DNA from: Tretioscincus oriximinensis
Taxonomy: Eukaryota; Chordata; Lepidosauria; Squamata; Gymnophthalmidae
Assembly (NCBI GenBank): GCA_022410635.1
Contig: JAJVDF010000771.1
Location: 419,543-483,542, forward strand
Length of the DNA: 64,000 nucleotides
Direction: 5' to 3'
The translations under genes were made by a program, and so were the position numbers. Shown here piece by piece: positions 9,901 through 20,315 of this stretch (positions within the stretch are counted from its first letter, which is position 1; the number at the start of each line of letters is the position of its first letter). The notes beneath the pieces were generated by a model. It was given only the letters and a program-made list of their open reading frames with translations. It ran no database searches and was not told where the DNA came from.

Positions 9901-12900
9901 GCAGCCTTCATTTTGTAAAGTCCGAAAGACAAGCTGCCTCAGAGCATTGTTATGCAAATTGTAAAATGCTCATTGGCTCTTGCCTAACAGAGATTGCCTG
10001 GGAATTGCATCCAGGCTTGCAAAGAATGCTGGGGCTTGTAGTTAGGCAAGTGCAGCAATGATTTCTGGGGCTTGTGATGTCACGTGAATTGCCAGGATGT
10101 GTCGAGAACAGAGAGGGAACTGCAAGGAATATTGAATGTAAACGGGGACATAATTATGATTTAAAAGCGTTTTTAAAACTTCTAGTGGGGAAGCACCAAT
10201 AGTGTGTCCTGAGCAGCCTGGGGACAAACTGNAGAGTCTATTCTGGCAACAGTGATCAATGGGGACCTTTTAGTAATTAATTATTCTTGACTGACTTTTT
10301 ATCTCACTGGGTTAACAGTAATTTATTTAATGTCAAGTTTTGCACTCTCCTTACCCATAATTCTTCTGATAGTGTATGTGATCATTTCCAATGCTGTTCT
10401 ATTTTAAAGGTAGGGGCTAGAACTAGTCTACAGTTCTGGAGGTTTCTTTTTTGAAAAGAAATAAGAAGATCACAGTGGGTGTCTCTTGAGTGTGTTTTGC
10501 ACCATATTCTTAGCGTAGGCTGACCAGATGACCCCCTTGGGGTGTGTGTTGAAAACCCGTTTTTCGAGTGCCTCCCGTTTTTTTTCTGAGGAAAAAAAAT
10601 TAACAAAAAAAATTCGAACAAAAAAATTTTTTTGAAAATATTTTCCTGAGAAAAAACTGGGAGGCACCCCAAAACCGGGTTTTCAACCCCCCCTAAAAGG
10701 GNTCATCTGGTCAGCCTATCTTAGGAGCAGAAATCCCCACTCAAAAAAAAAGTAGTAAGAATTAATTTTAAAACAGCATTCTCTCCTCACACAGAAAATA
10801 TCCCAACGTTCAAACATTCTGCACAGTTTTTCAACTTGACGGGGCAAATAATTGTAACATTTAGCAGTAATTTTCCTTCTAATTACAGCCATATTGTCCT
10901 CACGCAATATTTATTGATGAATTACATTAATGCCTATTAATAGCATGATTTCCTACTTGAAGGTGCTGTAATGTTTCATAACTTGCATTAGAAAAAATAA
11001 AAATGTAAAATTTCACCACATTGTAAGAGACTTTAGATAGTCTCACTCTTCCTTTCCTATCCACCTTGTCTCTGAGATCCTTGTTTTATTTGCAAGGGTA
11101 ATAAGGGATTCAGTACTAGAATAATGGAAGAGCCACGAGGAGTGCCGACAGTCTACAGGTTAGAGGGCAGGATACTGTGCTTCCAGGTGATGTAACCCAT
11201 GCTACACCACTGTAGATTTCAAAGAAAAAAACATGTTAATCTAGGTCCAGAAAATCTAGCAAGGGGTTGCTTAGCACTGTAGAGACGAACAAAAAATGGC
11301 AGGCAGCATGAGCTTAAGTACACTAGACTAGTTCTTCAGACACATAAACTACAGTGTCAAACTATGCAATATTTTCTCCAAGAATCTACTAAAACAACTA
11401 ATCAGCATTCTTTACAGCAACCAAGGATCAAGAGAGAAAGCTCAAATCTGGAAAATTTAACAGGAAACCAATCCTCTACAAAAGATACTAATGGACAAAG
11501 GCACTTAANGAACAGGATAAGCAGTAATAAGAATTTGTTTTCTATCTTAATGTATCTTACATTAAGATAGAAAACAAATTCTTATTGCTGCTACTATAGA
11601 GGCAAGATTTGCCTCTATTCTCATTTGTTAGTTTCCCCAGCCAGGAGAGAGACAGGATCTTAGGTTACATCCATTTTATTAAGACAACCAACATGATTAA
11701 TACAAAGGCTGGGTAGCCCATCNCTGATGCTCATGAATGTAGGAGCATAGCATTATCATAAGGTGGGCAACCCAAACTCTGTAAAGCACACCTTTTATCT
11801 GCTCTTTCCCCATGACTTAGCAATAATTCTTCTGATAGTGTATGTGATCATTTCCAATGCGGGCACGGACAGCTCAGTTGCTAAGNAATCCATCTCTCAT
11901 CTGGGAGATCNGATTTCNAAGCCCTGAGTGGGACGTGGGGAGGGGTGAGCACCTTCCACTATCCTGTAGCTCTAGCCAACCCAGCTATTTGAAAGCATGA
12001 ATTTCAAGAAATTGCAACTGACTGCAAGTAGATACATNGGAACCACCAGAGCCTGGTGGGNAAGATAGAATGTCAGCCTTTGGGCAAAAATACCCTCGTA
12101 CATTAAAGATTCTAATGCATTAAAGCTTCATGATCCAGGTATCCACCTGNCTTCTACACTACAAGATACNGCGCATCACATCTGAAGAAGCAGACATGCC
12201 ACCTACATGCCATGAGAAAGCTCATGCCATCTACATTTTTCTCATTAAGTCTTTAAAATTGAGCCAGTTTGGTGTAGTGGTTGAGTGTTGGACTCGTACC
12301 TGGTAGTCTCCCGGTTCGATTCCCCACTCCTCCACGAAAGCNAGCTGGGTGACCTTGGGCCAGTCACAGTTCTTTGAACTCTNTCAGCCCCACCTACTCC
12401 ACAGGGTGTCTGTTGTGGAGAAAGCAAGAAAAAGCTACGTGCGCCACCCTATGGTTGGCCTCCCTGAGACCCTCGGGTATAGGGCGGGATACAAGTACAA
12501 ATAAACAAACAAACAAATAAATAAGGCTCCCTTGCTAGATGCTGCACCGTTAGCATGCATTAAACGGCTGCTAAAGTTTTATCTTCTATGCAACTATTTC
12601 AAATTTAAAAAGCAGCCTCCAGTCCTCTTTTTCATATTAATGAGCCTATTTAAGTCATTGTTAAATTACTGAAAAACAAGAAGCAAACGCTGAAGTTGCA
12701 TTTAGAAAGATCTTTCCATGAACCAAAGAAAGGTTTACTTACAAACTCATTTTCTCTTATGCAGGGGGGCACTAGGAAACAAAAAGGAAAAAATTAAACC
12801 AAAGCATTTTCTATTATTAATATTTTCCAGTGATCTATAAAACTACACAGCTATAATCACAAACACGAAGACCAATGTGTATTTTAGAACAAAAAGAACT

Positions 12901-14763
12901 TTAAGCAAAAAGGAAGCATTGGAACAGCTAAACATGTACCATGTCTAACTCATCTCGACTTTTTTCTGAGAAGCAGGAAAATTATTTGTTTTGCTAGATT
13001 AGTGGCATCTTAGAAGGTCATTCAAAACGTTTTGGGTGTGTATGTTTGTTATTACGAATAATATGTTGTCAACTTATTTCTCTTGGCTTTCTTTCTTCAC
13101 CCTTAAGAGCTGCTTGTTGNACAGATGTTAGCAGCTAATCCATAGTCCACTAAAAAATAATTCACCTGCTGATTGCCACATATTATTCTGCTTAAAAAAA
13201 ACAGTAACAACCTTTGATTGCTTAGTTGTTTCAAGACAATTGGCATTACACTGTAATAAACACATTGTACTAGAATTTTTAAAAAGCAAAAAAAAAAAAT
13301 AGCTTACCTGAAGCTAACTGTAAGGAAAATATTATTAGGCCTTCTAAAGAGTTTAACTAGGTACAGCTTTTGCACATGGCAGGTAAATTACTTCTTATTT
13401 ATTTATATATAAGAAGTAATTTAATATAAGAAGTAAGAAGAAATGTAATATAAGTAGTAAGAAGGACTCAGGGCAGNCAATAATAAAAACAGTACAAATA
13501 TCTGAAGATAGAGGGGGNAAAGGAAAAACAGCATTTCTTCAACCAAAGGCCAGGTTTTCCACACTTAGTAAAGGTCCAAACCTCTAGCACCAATTTTACG
13601 TGGGGATCCTAACCTGTGAGATGCATGGAAAGTTGGGTTTTCACATCAAAATTAAAAATCAAAGGCCTGCTGTGGACATCAAACAGGTTTACAGGTGACT
13701 GTCGGGGCAATCTTGAAATTATAATGTTCCGAGCAAGGAGTTTAGAACAGGAACGTACCAAGGGACAAAAAGGAGCTCCTGCTAGAGAATTAGATGTGAT
13801 GGCTGCTGTGTTTCCAATCCCCCTCCTGGCCCAACAAATATCGTGCCCCCNTGAAGCGTCAGTCCTACTCATTGGAAACATTTTTTTTCTGCTTACAAGA
13901 AGTTGGCTGGGGACCCTATTGAGGATAAGAGCCTTGCTGAAGGGGGGGGGGCAGAGCCTATGTACTCCAGCATTCTATCTCACACAGTGGCCCACCAATT
14001 TATTTATTTAATTATATTTATACCCTGACCTATACCCAAAGGTCTCACCTTAACAGTCTGAAGTAGCAGAAGGCAAACCTCTCCCCTATTCTTGACTCCC
14101 TGCAAATGGTATTTTATTATTTATTTATTTATTTATTTGTACTTGTATCCCGCCCTATACCCGAAGGTCTCGGGGCGGCCAACCATAGGGCGGCGCACAT
14201 AGCTTCTGTTGCTTCCTCCACAACAGACACCCTGTGGAGTAGGTGGGGCTGAGAGAGTTCAAAGAACTGTGNCTGGCCCAAGGTCACCCAGCTGGCTTTT
14301 GTGGAGGAGTGGGGAACCGAACGGGGAGACTACCAGGTACCAGTCCAACCACTACACCAAACTGGCCCTTTTAGAAATGCTGTTTTCCCATCCTAATAGC
14401 CACTGACACACCTGTCTTCCATGAATGTATCTAACCCATTCTTGAAGCTATCCAGGCTGCCCAGCTACTATTTCGGCAGGCATGGAAGTCCTGCCTTGTT
14501 TATCAATGATTTGTATTTGTATCCAGTGCCATAAGCAGAAGCTGCACCTATTCAGCAGTATTTTGTGACCCAGCGGCTTTGACCTGGAGAGGTCCACACC
14601 TGCTTGATCAGCAGAGGCTTCTTTCTTTTTTTCCCCCGCCAGCCAATATTTCCACTTCCTTCCCTCCCTGCTTCCCCTGATGCTTTTACCACTAGGTGAG
14701 CAGGGAAGATCCAGGGTCTTAATGCAACAGCGACGTACCCGTGGCGAGTCTTTTTTCCCGCAT
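6917..14763 (-). CDS. RGS22: RGS22, 5' part (coding exons 1-3; partial gene)
   Basis: Regulator of G-protein signalling 22, a large multi-RGS-domain protein reported mainly from testis. Only the N-terminal 39 codons are here, in three exons on the minus strand: 14739-14763, 12743-12771 and 6917-6979 (25+29+63 = 117 bases, in frame). The spliced product begins MREKRLATVPP, continues through ENEFEDYLATDD and ends with NEFLSLP, which aligns without gaps to my recollection of the human N-terminus (MPEKRLTAEPP, EEEFEDSLATDD, NEFLSLP). All junctions have GT/AG ends. The start is the first ATG in the CpG-rich block. Remaining exons, including all RGS domains, must lie beyond base 1; I searched 1-6916 by eye for the next conserved stretch and did not find it. 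The neighbour order RGS22-FBXO43-POLR2K-SPAG1 supports the identification. Confidence 0.9.
7345..7512 (+). repeat. Homopurine (GAA/GGA) tract
   Basis: Almost pure purine strand of about 165 bp (GAGGAAGAAGAGGAAAAAG pattern). The Lys- or Ser/Phe-rich frames across it are not genes. RGS22 intron 2. Confidence 0.85.
8803..8993. mobile_element. P1 palindromic MITE, copy 3
   Basis: Full-length palindrome, right end flanked by TA. The left flanking base pair is CA, so the left TA has mutated. Lies in RGS22 intron 2. Confidence 0.85.
9411..9672 (-). mobile_element. tRNA-derived SINE with L2-like tail
   Basis: Same family as 12247, reversed: (TTTA)n tail at the left, then CCCGCCCTATACCCGAAGGT, and the tRNA head (ACTACACCAAACTGGCTC) at the right. 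RGS22 intron 2. Confidence 0.8.
10518..10716. mobile_element. P1 palindromic MITE, copy 4
   Basis: Full-length palindrome between TA dinucleotides, RGS22 intron 2. One n in the right arm (10702). Confidence 0.85.
11211..11345 (+). repeat. Amniote interspersed repeat, same family, decayed copy
   Basis: AACATGTTAATCTAGGTCCAG, then GGCAGCATGAGCTTAAGTAC and TTCTTCAGACACATAAAC follow the order of the 3981 copy. Confidence 0.4.
11521..11618. repeat. Two adjacent strong hairpins
   Basis: Hairpin 1: 11521-11554 pairs with 11558-11591, 34-bp arms with one mismatch and a 3-nt loop. Hairpin 2: ATAGAGGCAA (11596-11605) pairs with TTGCCTCTAT (11609-11618), loop 3 nt, perfect. RGS22 intron 2. Neither arm matches the P1-P3 families. 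Confidence 0.8.
11860..12101 (+). mobile_element. tRNA-derived SINE, (TTC)-tailed family, 3' truncated
   Basis: Same head and body as the copy at 5965, ending at GGGCAAAAATACCCTCGTA without tail. Several n's. RGS22 intron 2. Confidence 0.75.
12247..12526 (+). mobile_element. tRNA-derived SINE with L2-like tail, plus orientation
   Basis: Head GAGCCAGTTTGGTGTAGTGG with B box GGTTCGATTCC, body TGGGTGACCTTGGGCCAGTC, then the L2-like 3' end (CCTCGGGTATAGGGCGGGAT) and an AAAT/AAAC tail. The shared 3' end suggests mobilisation by L2-type LINEs. Confidence 0.8.
12743..12771 (-). CDS. RGS22: RGS22 coding exon 2 (29-bp exon)
   Basis: A very short exon. A pyrimidine-rich acceptor ending TTTCCTAG precedes it and the donor GTAAGT follows. 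The first two bases complete a codon begun in exon 1 (G|TG, Val); then PPCIRENEF follows and the exon ends on a full codon, joining to EDYLATDD of exon 3. This matches human PPTITEEEF-EDSLATDD residue for residue in spacing, so the small size is real and not a chance ORF. Confidence 0.88.
13385..13562 (-). mobile_element. L2-like LINE 3' fragment
   Basis: Contains the ATTTCTTCAACCAAAGGCCAGG block also seen at 47500 and 62475, and a decayed tail that forms the local inverted repeat TTACTTCTTA...TAAGAAGTAA (13389-13422). Confidence 0.5.
14112..14370 (-). mobile_element. tRNA-derived SINE with L2-like tail
   Basis: Same family, reversed, tail at left (TTATTTATTTATTTATTTGT). In RGS22 intron 1, its head-end about 370 bp from exon 1. 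Confidence 0.8.
14739..14763 (-). CDS. RGS22: RGS22 coding exon 1 (start codon exon)
   Basis: The ATG is the complement of 14761-14763, followed by codons for REKRLAT and one extra base (phase 1). The exon ends at 14739 before the donor GTACGT. The exon continues upstream as untranslated sequence into the CpG-rich block; its transcription start cannot be fixed by eye. Confidence 0.88.
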
Positions 14764-14952
14764 GGCAAGCAGCGTTCGCCCGCTTTGCTGCCTGTGGAAC
14801 GCGTGTCTGGGGCTGCCTCCTGCAGACGTTGCATGGAGCCCGCAGCGCCCTCCTGCAACGGGAGACAGTAAATGGTTGGCGAGCACAGAAGCTAAGGCGG
14901 CTGGGCTTAGGGCACGACGGGCTGAGCTNGCGGGAGTTTATATGCCAGGTGG

Positions 14953-14966
14953 GTTGCTAGGGCGCC
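14953..14966 (-). promoter_or_regulatory. Degenerate X-box (RFX-type) motif upstream of RGS22
   Basis: Read on the minus strand this is GGCGCCCTAGCAAC. The second half-site, AGCAAC, matches the RFX X-box exactly, while the first differs from GTTGCC at two positions. It lies about 190 bp upstream of the RGS22 start codon. RFX control would suit a ciliary or testis gene, but one degenerate motif is weak evidence. Confidence 0.3.
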
Positions 14967-15195
14967 GCTGGCACTGCAAGCGATGCATTACGAGCACGAA
15001 ACCTCTTGGCCCCGCGAACAAACATTTGTCTTCTTCTTGACGGCAGGCAGAGGAGGGGCTGCCGTTTGAACCTCGCTTCTGGCCAGCCGATCACACAGGC
15101 TGAATGAAGATATAGGAGCAGCAGTTTAGCCTCTTGCGCCTGCAAAATAGTAACAATNCCGATAACTTCCACCAGCAACTTGATAGTGTTGGTTC

Positions 15196-15213
15196 GGCCT
15201 CCAGGGGGCGCAA
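15196..15213 (+). promoter_or_regulatory. CTCF-like motif (plus orientation)
   Basis: GGCCTCCAGGGGGCGCAA closely matches the CTCF core (CCASYAGRKGGCR). It sits in the RGS22 promoter island and is paired with an opposite-orientation motif at 15257-15276. Confidence 0.5.
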
Positions 15214-15256
15214 GTCAGGGATGGCGCCGTGCTCTGCGGAGCAGGCTTGCGCAAGG

Positions 15257-15276
15257 CTGCAGCGCCCTCTCCAGGC
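15257..15276 (-). promoter_or_regulatory. CTCF-like motif (minus orientation)
   Basis: The reverse complement reads CCTGGAGAGGGCGCTGCAG, a good match to the CTCF core followed by the usual CGCTG extension. Together with the motif at 15196-15213 it makes a head-to-head (convergent) pair about 60 bp apart. A weaker third match (GCAGGAGGGCGCTGC on minus) lies at about 14844-14858, just upstream of the RGS22 start codon. Confidence 0.5.
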
Positions 15277-15659
15277 TCGTGGGTGGAACTGTTGAAAAAC
15301 CTATTTGCAATTTTCCTTGCTCAGCAGCCTGGCGGATGGATTTTTGCCCGTGTTGTTTGTTTTGTAAATCAAGTGGGCTCGTGGGGCGTTTGACCGCCGA
15401 TGGTGGTGGGGGAAATTGTCTAATTTTTTCCTACCTAGCCAAGGTCTATTATGATGCGTGTAGCAACAAGTATCGCAGCCTTGGAGACGCTACTTCACCC
15501 TGTGTGCCCAGCCCCTCCTCGTGCTGTTCAGACGTATATGTCTTAATGACCTCCGTCTGGGAAGGNCGTTCGTAACGTTCATCACATGCACAGTTCCCGC
15601 GCATTTTCAGCAGTTCCTTATAGGCAGGGTGCCAGCCAGGTGTAAACATTAACAAGCTG

Positions 15660-16060
15660 CCAGCTTTCCTGTTTCTCTACTGCCTGGCAGAAATTTTGTT
15701 TCCTGTTCTAGGGTTCTTAGTTGCATTTCTGCCTGCTTTTCTACACGGTTTTTTTTTCCATGATGAAAAGTATTAGAAAAGATTGAATCCCCAGCAGCGT
15801 CAGAAGCTGGTAGTAGCAGCAGCTCAAATGTGAAAAAAGCAAAACAGAGCTGTTATACTGGTGGCTGGGCCAACGGGGAAGTGTAATCCGACCAGTGGGC
15901 AGCCTCTTCTGCTCAGCCTGCGTGGGTCCCTGCCTTGCAGCTAGTCCTGGGAGGAAGGAAGCCTCTTTAGCCAATCTGTGCCCAATTTTCCCATAGGAGA
16001 CATTTTTTCTGCTTACAGGAAGTTGGCTGGAGACCCATCTATAGATGATAGGACAGACTC
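15660..16060 (+). repeat. Unclassified 380-bp repeat (copy 1)
   Basis: Matches 34000-34270 (+) and, reversed, 43572-43950 and 49283-49650. Shared blocks: AAAACAGAGCTGTT, GAGGAAGGAAGCCTCTTTAG, CAGGAAGTTGGCTGG. It flanks the RGS22 CpG island. Partial pieces at 13870-13910 and 52840-52880. Confidence 0.65.
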
Positions 16061-16574
16061 TGCTGAACTGGGCCGTAGCCCATCCAGTCCAGCCTTCTCT
16101 CACACACAGTGGCTGGGCAATCTGAAGAAGAAGAGAAGGCAAAATCCTCTCCTGCCGTTTCTTTCAAGTAATTTGTATGCAAACACTAGGTCGCTGTCAC
16201 ATTTAAGAATTAATCCACCTTCAGACCACATTCAGAATGGAAGAACACATCAGCAATGTGAATAGTAATTTATCGTACTTTCCATATTGTCTACACCAAA
16301 GCTGATTTTCCGAGTGGGAGAACGCACAAAGAAAACAGCTCGCCACTTTACTGATCAGTTCCTAACTAGTATACCAGTTGAAGTTTGTGAAGAAAGGAGA
16401 AATGCTGCAGCTGCAGCAGCAAAAAAATAAATAACCAGAGTATTTACAGGTTTTCAAGGAATCAATATGTGCAGTGGATAAATGGAAAATTAATAGAAAT
16501 ACAGAGCACAACTATTGCACATCCGAATAACATCAAGANCCTTCCTGCTCTTTTGTGATGTGATTTTTTATAAA

Positions 16575-16775
16575 CTTTCTAACAGTCAGGGTGATAAACC
16601 AGTGGAACAGTTTGCCACAGGAGGGGGTGAATTCGCCTTCACTGGAAGTCCTTAAACAGAGGCTGGACAGTCATCTGTCTGGGATGGTTTAATGAATCCT
16701 GCATTGAGTAGGGGGTTGGACCCCATGACCCTGGAGGTCCCTTCCAACTCTATAGTCTATGATTCTATGAAAATT
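16575..16775 (+). mobile_element. CR1-like LINE 3' end (ATTCTATG family)
   Basis: Same 3' UTR as 42310-42505, ending CTATGATTCTATGA. Upstream of the RGS22 CpG island. Confidence 0.8.
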
Positions 16776-16865
16776 GACTTGCGTTTGGGGGTTAATGGGA
16801 TATAGAAAAAAAGCGTATAGAAGGAATGGTACTAGCAGCTAGGTGCAAATCTTCGGTGCAAATCT

Positions 16866-17720
16866 TTTTTATTTATTCAAGGCAAACAAAAGGAAAAAAT
16901 AACCCTCCCTCCGCCCACATCCTTGGATAGACACAAACATTGACAGAATAAAATTACATCAGTTTTACATACAAAATAAGCTATAATGTATATCTTATTA
17001 TTACATTCTGTCGATGACAAACACCGAAATCTATTAAACACTTCCAATTTTTTACCCAAGTGTTCTTTATCCTAATACCTTGTAAAAACAATCTTTTTTC
17101 TCGTCTTACTTTCTTGTATGTATATATATATACGTATATATAAAATAAATATTTTCTCGTATGGATAAAAAATTCTACTAAGTAATCATTACATTGATTG
17201 ATATCCCATTGTTGTTTGTCCTTCCAACCTCTAGCAACTACCAGATGTGCTGCCCAGATGGCCCTTTTAATCAAGTATAGTACCTCATATTGTAGATTCA
17301 AACCATTTGGTCTTAGAGTTAACCAATAGAGATCATCTATTGGAATATCTATATTTGTAATTATTTGAATCTCCCTTGCCACTTTCCTCCTAAATTGGAT
17401 GATTTCCGGACATTGAGCCCANATATGAAGGTAAGTCCTCCTATTACATAAATGCCAACAACTGGATGGAGTTCCTACAATGTGTGACAATTGAGCAGGG
17501 GTCCTATACCAGCGTGTCAAGATTTTAAATTCTGTTTCCTTGAATTTTACAATTTTAATTAAATTTATTTCTTTCAGCCATTTCTCCCAATAAAGCTCCT
17601 TTTTGAAAATTCTCGAGTACAAATTTGTTTTATCTTCTGTTGATTATATTTGACCCTTAATATTTGTTGATATACTCTCCCAAAATTACGCGTTTTTTTC
17701 ATAATTCTGTCTTCTATTAT
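16866..17720 (-). mobile_element. L1-type LINE, ORF2 C-terminal fragment
   Basis: Minus-strand frame 16981-17622 encodes KETEFKILTRWYRTP, CNRRTYLHXWAQCP and AIWAAHLVVARGWKD, the usual L1 ORF2 C-terminal pattern (WYRTP then Cys pairs). Truncated at both ends. Confidence 0.75.
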
Positions 17721-17739
17721 TTTTTCAAAATTATTCTAG

Positions 17740-18040
17740 CAGCTCGCGTTCAGAATAGGCAGAGCAAGTGGATGGCAGTTAAGAGATTATCTAATTGAAG
17801 TATATAAAATCACGTGTGGGATGGACAAAATTAATAGAGAAAATACTTTATCATACAACACTAGGTCTAGACGGCATTCCCAAAAGCAGATGGGCAGAAG
17901 AGTTAGAAAAAAATGCTCTATAGATTTTTCTTCCAGAAGTGGTGGTGGTAGCTAGCAGCCTGGATAGCTTCAAAATAGGATTAAATAAATTCATAGAAGA
18001 CAAATGTATCAACAATTATTAGAATGAAAGCTGGCAATAT
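17740..18040 (+). mobile_element. CR1-like LINE 3' fragment
   Basis: Decayed C-terminal codons (GATTATCTAATTGAAGTATATAAAAT; TTCTTCCAGAAGTGGTGGTGG) comparable to 32980-33255. It sits against the start of the L1 fragment at 16866-17720. Confidence 0.65.
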
Positions 18041-18524
18041 TCCTGAAATATAATTTCCAGGAAGTCAAGAGCAGATGAGGGTTTCTCCTCCTGCTTGAGA
18101 CTGCTCTAGTGCAAGTGAGGGCCACTAAAATAGGTATGCTGTGGCCCAAAACAACAGAGCTCCTCTAATGTTCTCATACTGTTAAGGCTGTTATTGTATG
18201 CAAAGCCACATGAAACTGTACCTTGCAGAACATCAGCAGTTTTCAGATTCATGAATTCTGTTCTCTATTCTCCTGCAGGGCATAAAAAAGCTGTTTTCTT
18301 TGCTGAATGTAGGCAGGAAAATATAGCATTTTTTATTTAAAAAATCCCCAGCTGCGTCAAACCTTTGAGAATTTTAAACTGAGGATTCCCTCCTCTCCTT
18401 TAAGACAGGCAGTTCTCCATACACCCAACCATAGCACACAAATATCCTTACTGTGGTACATTATACTGTATATACCATTTTTTTCAGAGTGTTGAGATGA
18501 GTGAAGACAGAGTATATGTATGTA

Positions 18525-18707
18525 GGCTGACCAGATGATCCCTTTTGGGGGGGCATTGAAAACCTGGTTTTGGGGTGCCTCCCAGTTTTTTCTGAGGAAA
18601 TTCTTTTCAAAAGGGTTTTTNAAAAAAAATTCTTCAGAAAAAAACGGGAGGCACCCCAAAAACGGGTCTTCAACACNCNCCCCAAAAAAGAGGTCATCTG
18701 GTCAGCC
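18525..18707. mobile_element. P1 palindromic MITE, copy 5
   Basis: Full-length palindrome between TA dinucleotides, in the RGS22-FBXO43 interval. It lies about 30 bp from a hAT-like element starting near 18736. Confidence 0.85.
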
Positions 18708-18735
18708 TAATATGTGTTGTCCATGACTAGAAAAG

Positions 18736-19245
18736 CAGGGGTGGGCAAATGTTTTGGAGTCAAGAGCCATTTTGCGGCCATGCCCCCTTCCCATGGTGAC
18801 TTGGGGGCTGCACGGCCCTGCCCCATTCCCAAACCCTGCCCCATCCCACGCCCCACCCCTTCCCAGGCCTTTTTCCTTTACCTTCCTTTTTCTTTCCTGC
18901 TTTCCTGCCTTCTCTTTCTTTTTCTTTCCTTTCAGGTTTGCAGACACAGGGCAGTTCTGGACGTCATCAGTGAGCAACTGCCACCTGCCTTACTTGGCCG
19001 CCTGCCTGTGGCTATGTACATGCTTACTGCCGATGTCCAGAACTGCTCTTGGGGGTGTGCGACTTGTCTGGACGAAGCGGACACAGCATACCCCACCAAG
19101 ATCAGTTCTGGACATTTTGGGGTGGTAAAATGTGGAAAATCCCCCTCCCCCAGGAGGGTTCTAGTAAGGTCAGAGCCACACTCAAGTGGCCAAAGAGCCG
19201 CAGGTGGCTCTAGAACCACAGTTTCTGACCCATGGACTAGAAGTA
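18736..19245. mobile_element. hAT-like non-autonomous DNA transposon, degenerate
   Basis: Begins CAGGGGTGGGCAAATGTTTT, the familiar amniote hAT end, and closes with a decayed complement (AACCACAGTTTCTGACCCATG). The GAGCCATTTTGCGGCCATG and AAAGAGCCGCAGGTGGCTCT sequences just inside the ends also pair. An internal inverted pair GCAGTTCTGGAC/GTCCAGAACTGC lies near 18950-19050. ORFs inside (18714-19259) are C-rich low-complexity and not genes. Confidence 0.55.
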
Positions 19246-20315
19246 ATTTTTTGTTCTAACAATCCAATTTCTTTTTGACTTCCAATCCTTTAACATGAAA
19301 TTGAAATAAAGCAATACTTCCTACAATCAAAATGCTGTATCTGATAGTCAGTGGGAACACGTTCTAAATATTAGATACTTATTTCCTTGAAAACTGTAGT
19401 CCTGGTAAACACATCTGCTTTTAAACTTAAGCCCTGATGAATGAGTTTTAGTCCAGAGAGAATATAGTAAGCTTATTCTTTGGGGATGAAGAAAGTTAAA
19501 ACTAGATGCGTGACCAGGGCCTATGGTAATATACTACGTTTATAAATGTATTTTACTGCATAAAAGCATGAGTATTTCTGAAGGTGAATCTTTAACGTCC
19601 TCTAGTGGTGGAATCTTATTTTCACTGGATAAAGCATTCTATGACTTGCTAATAAAAGATGAAGTTTGGCTCTTTGAAGCTCTTTATTTCAACCCATCTT
19701 AAACTCCTCTCAGTGCATATTCAACAAGATCCATATTCAACAATAAAAGAATGCCCACCATTTCTCACAAGTTCATCTGGCNGCAGCCTAAGGGTCTCAC
19801 ACAGAGAGAGTGGGTGTTTCAGCTGCCTGGTTTCTATCACACGGGTTTGTATGCAGTTAATTTTGTTCTGGTCATGGAAAAGCAAAAAAAATTTGGAACG
19901 AAGCTATTTCCACGCTTTGACAGAACCTTTGGACAAGATTTCTTCTTCTGGCTTGGTCTCCTTGGTCTCTGGTTTATAGCACCGATTATACATTTTATCT
20001 GTCTAATTCCACCATGTCTCATGTTAAGATAGCTGCCTCTGTGTATTCTAGAAAGTTTGAGCTTTTATTTAGGAAAAAAAATGTATGCTGTCATAGTGTA
20101 TACGTGCTTGTATCAATCCATCCCATAGCAACAAATGTCAGTTTTGTCCAGCCAAGTAATTGCATGTGAAGAATTCAGACAGAATGAGAATATCATAAAT
20201 CATTTTCTCTTGTGATTCCACAGGACTGCAGTATCTGTACTTATAATAAAGCATATATCAAAGACTCCAGTATTCCAAGATATAACAACCAGTAACAAGG
20301 CTCAGAACTTCGGCA

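Larger units (their letters stand above)
6980..12742. other. RGS22 intron 2 - remaining unannotated parts
   Basis: 7520-8750, 9000-9410, 9680-10500 and 10720-11210 are AT-rich without recognisable genes or RNA genes. The short ORFs lack conserved motifs. Confidence 0.5.
14740..15560 (-). promoter_or_regulatory. RGS22: RGS22 CpG-rich promoter region
   Basis: A GC- and CpG-rich island in an otherwise AT-rich window, overlapping RGS22 exon 1 and extending upstream of it. It holds several CGCC/GGCGC elements, a half-conserved X-box (14953-14966) and two good CTCF-like motifs (15196-15213 and 15257-15276). No TATA box stands out. A plus-strand ORF here (15180-15575) has no recognisable similarity and is most likely chance coding in GC-rich DNA. 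Confidence 0.7.

Noticed and set aside
13308..13317. 10-bp candidate micro-exon of RGS22 (TTAGCTTCAG between AG and GTAAGC on minus)
   Set aside because: Including it shifts the frame so that exons 2 and 3 no longer read as RGS22; exon 1 joins exon 2 directly with a perfect-length match.
15180..15575. 131-codon plus-strand ORF in the RGS22 CpG island
   Set aside because: No recognisable domain; GC-rich DNA gives long chance ORFs; holds an n near its end.
18714..19259. 181-codon ORF and overlapping frames
   Set aside because: Inside a degenerate hAT-like element; Pro/Phe low complexity, no conserved motif.
19599..19616. CTCF-like CCACCACTAGAGGAC on minus
   Set aside because: Key GGC position is GAC; too weak and isolated to list.
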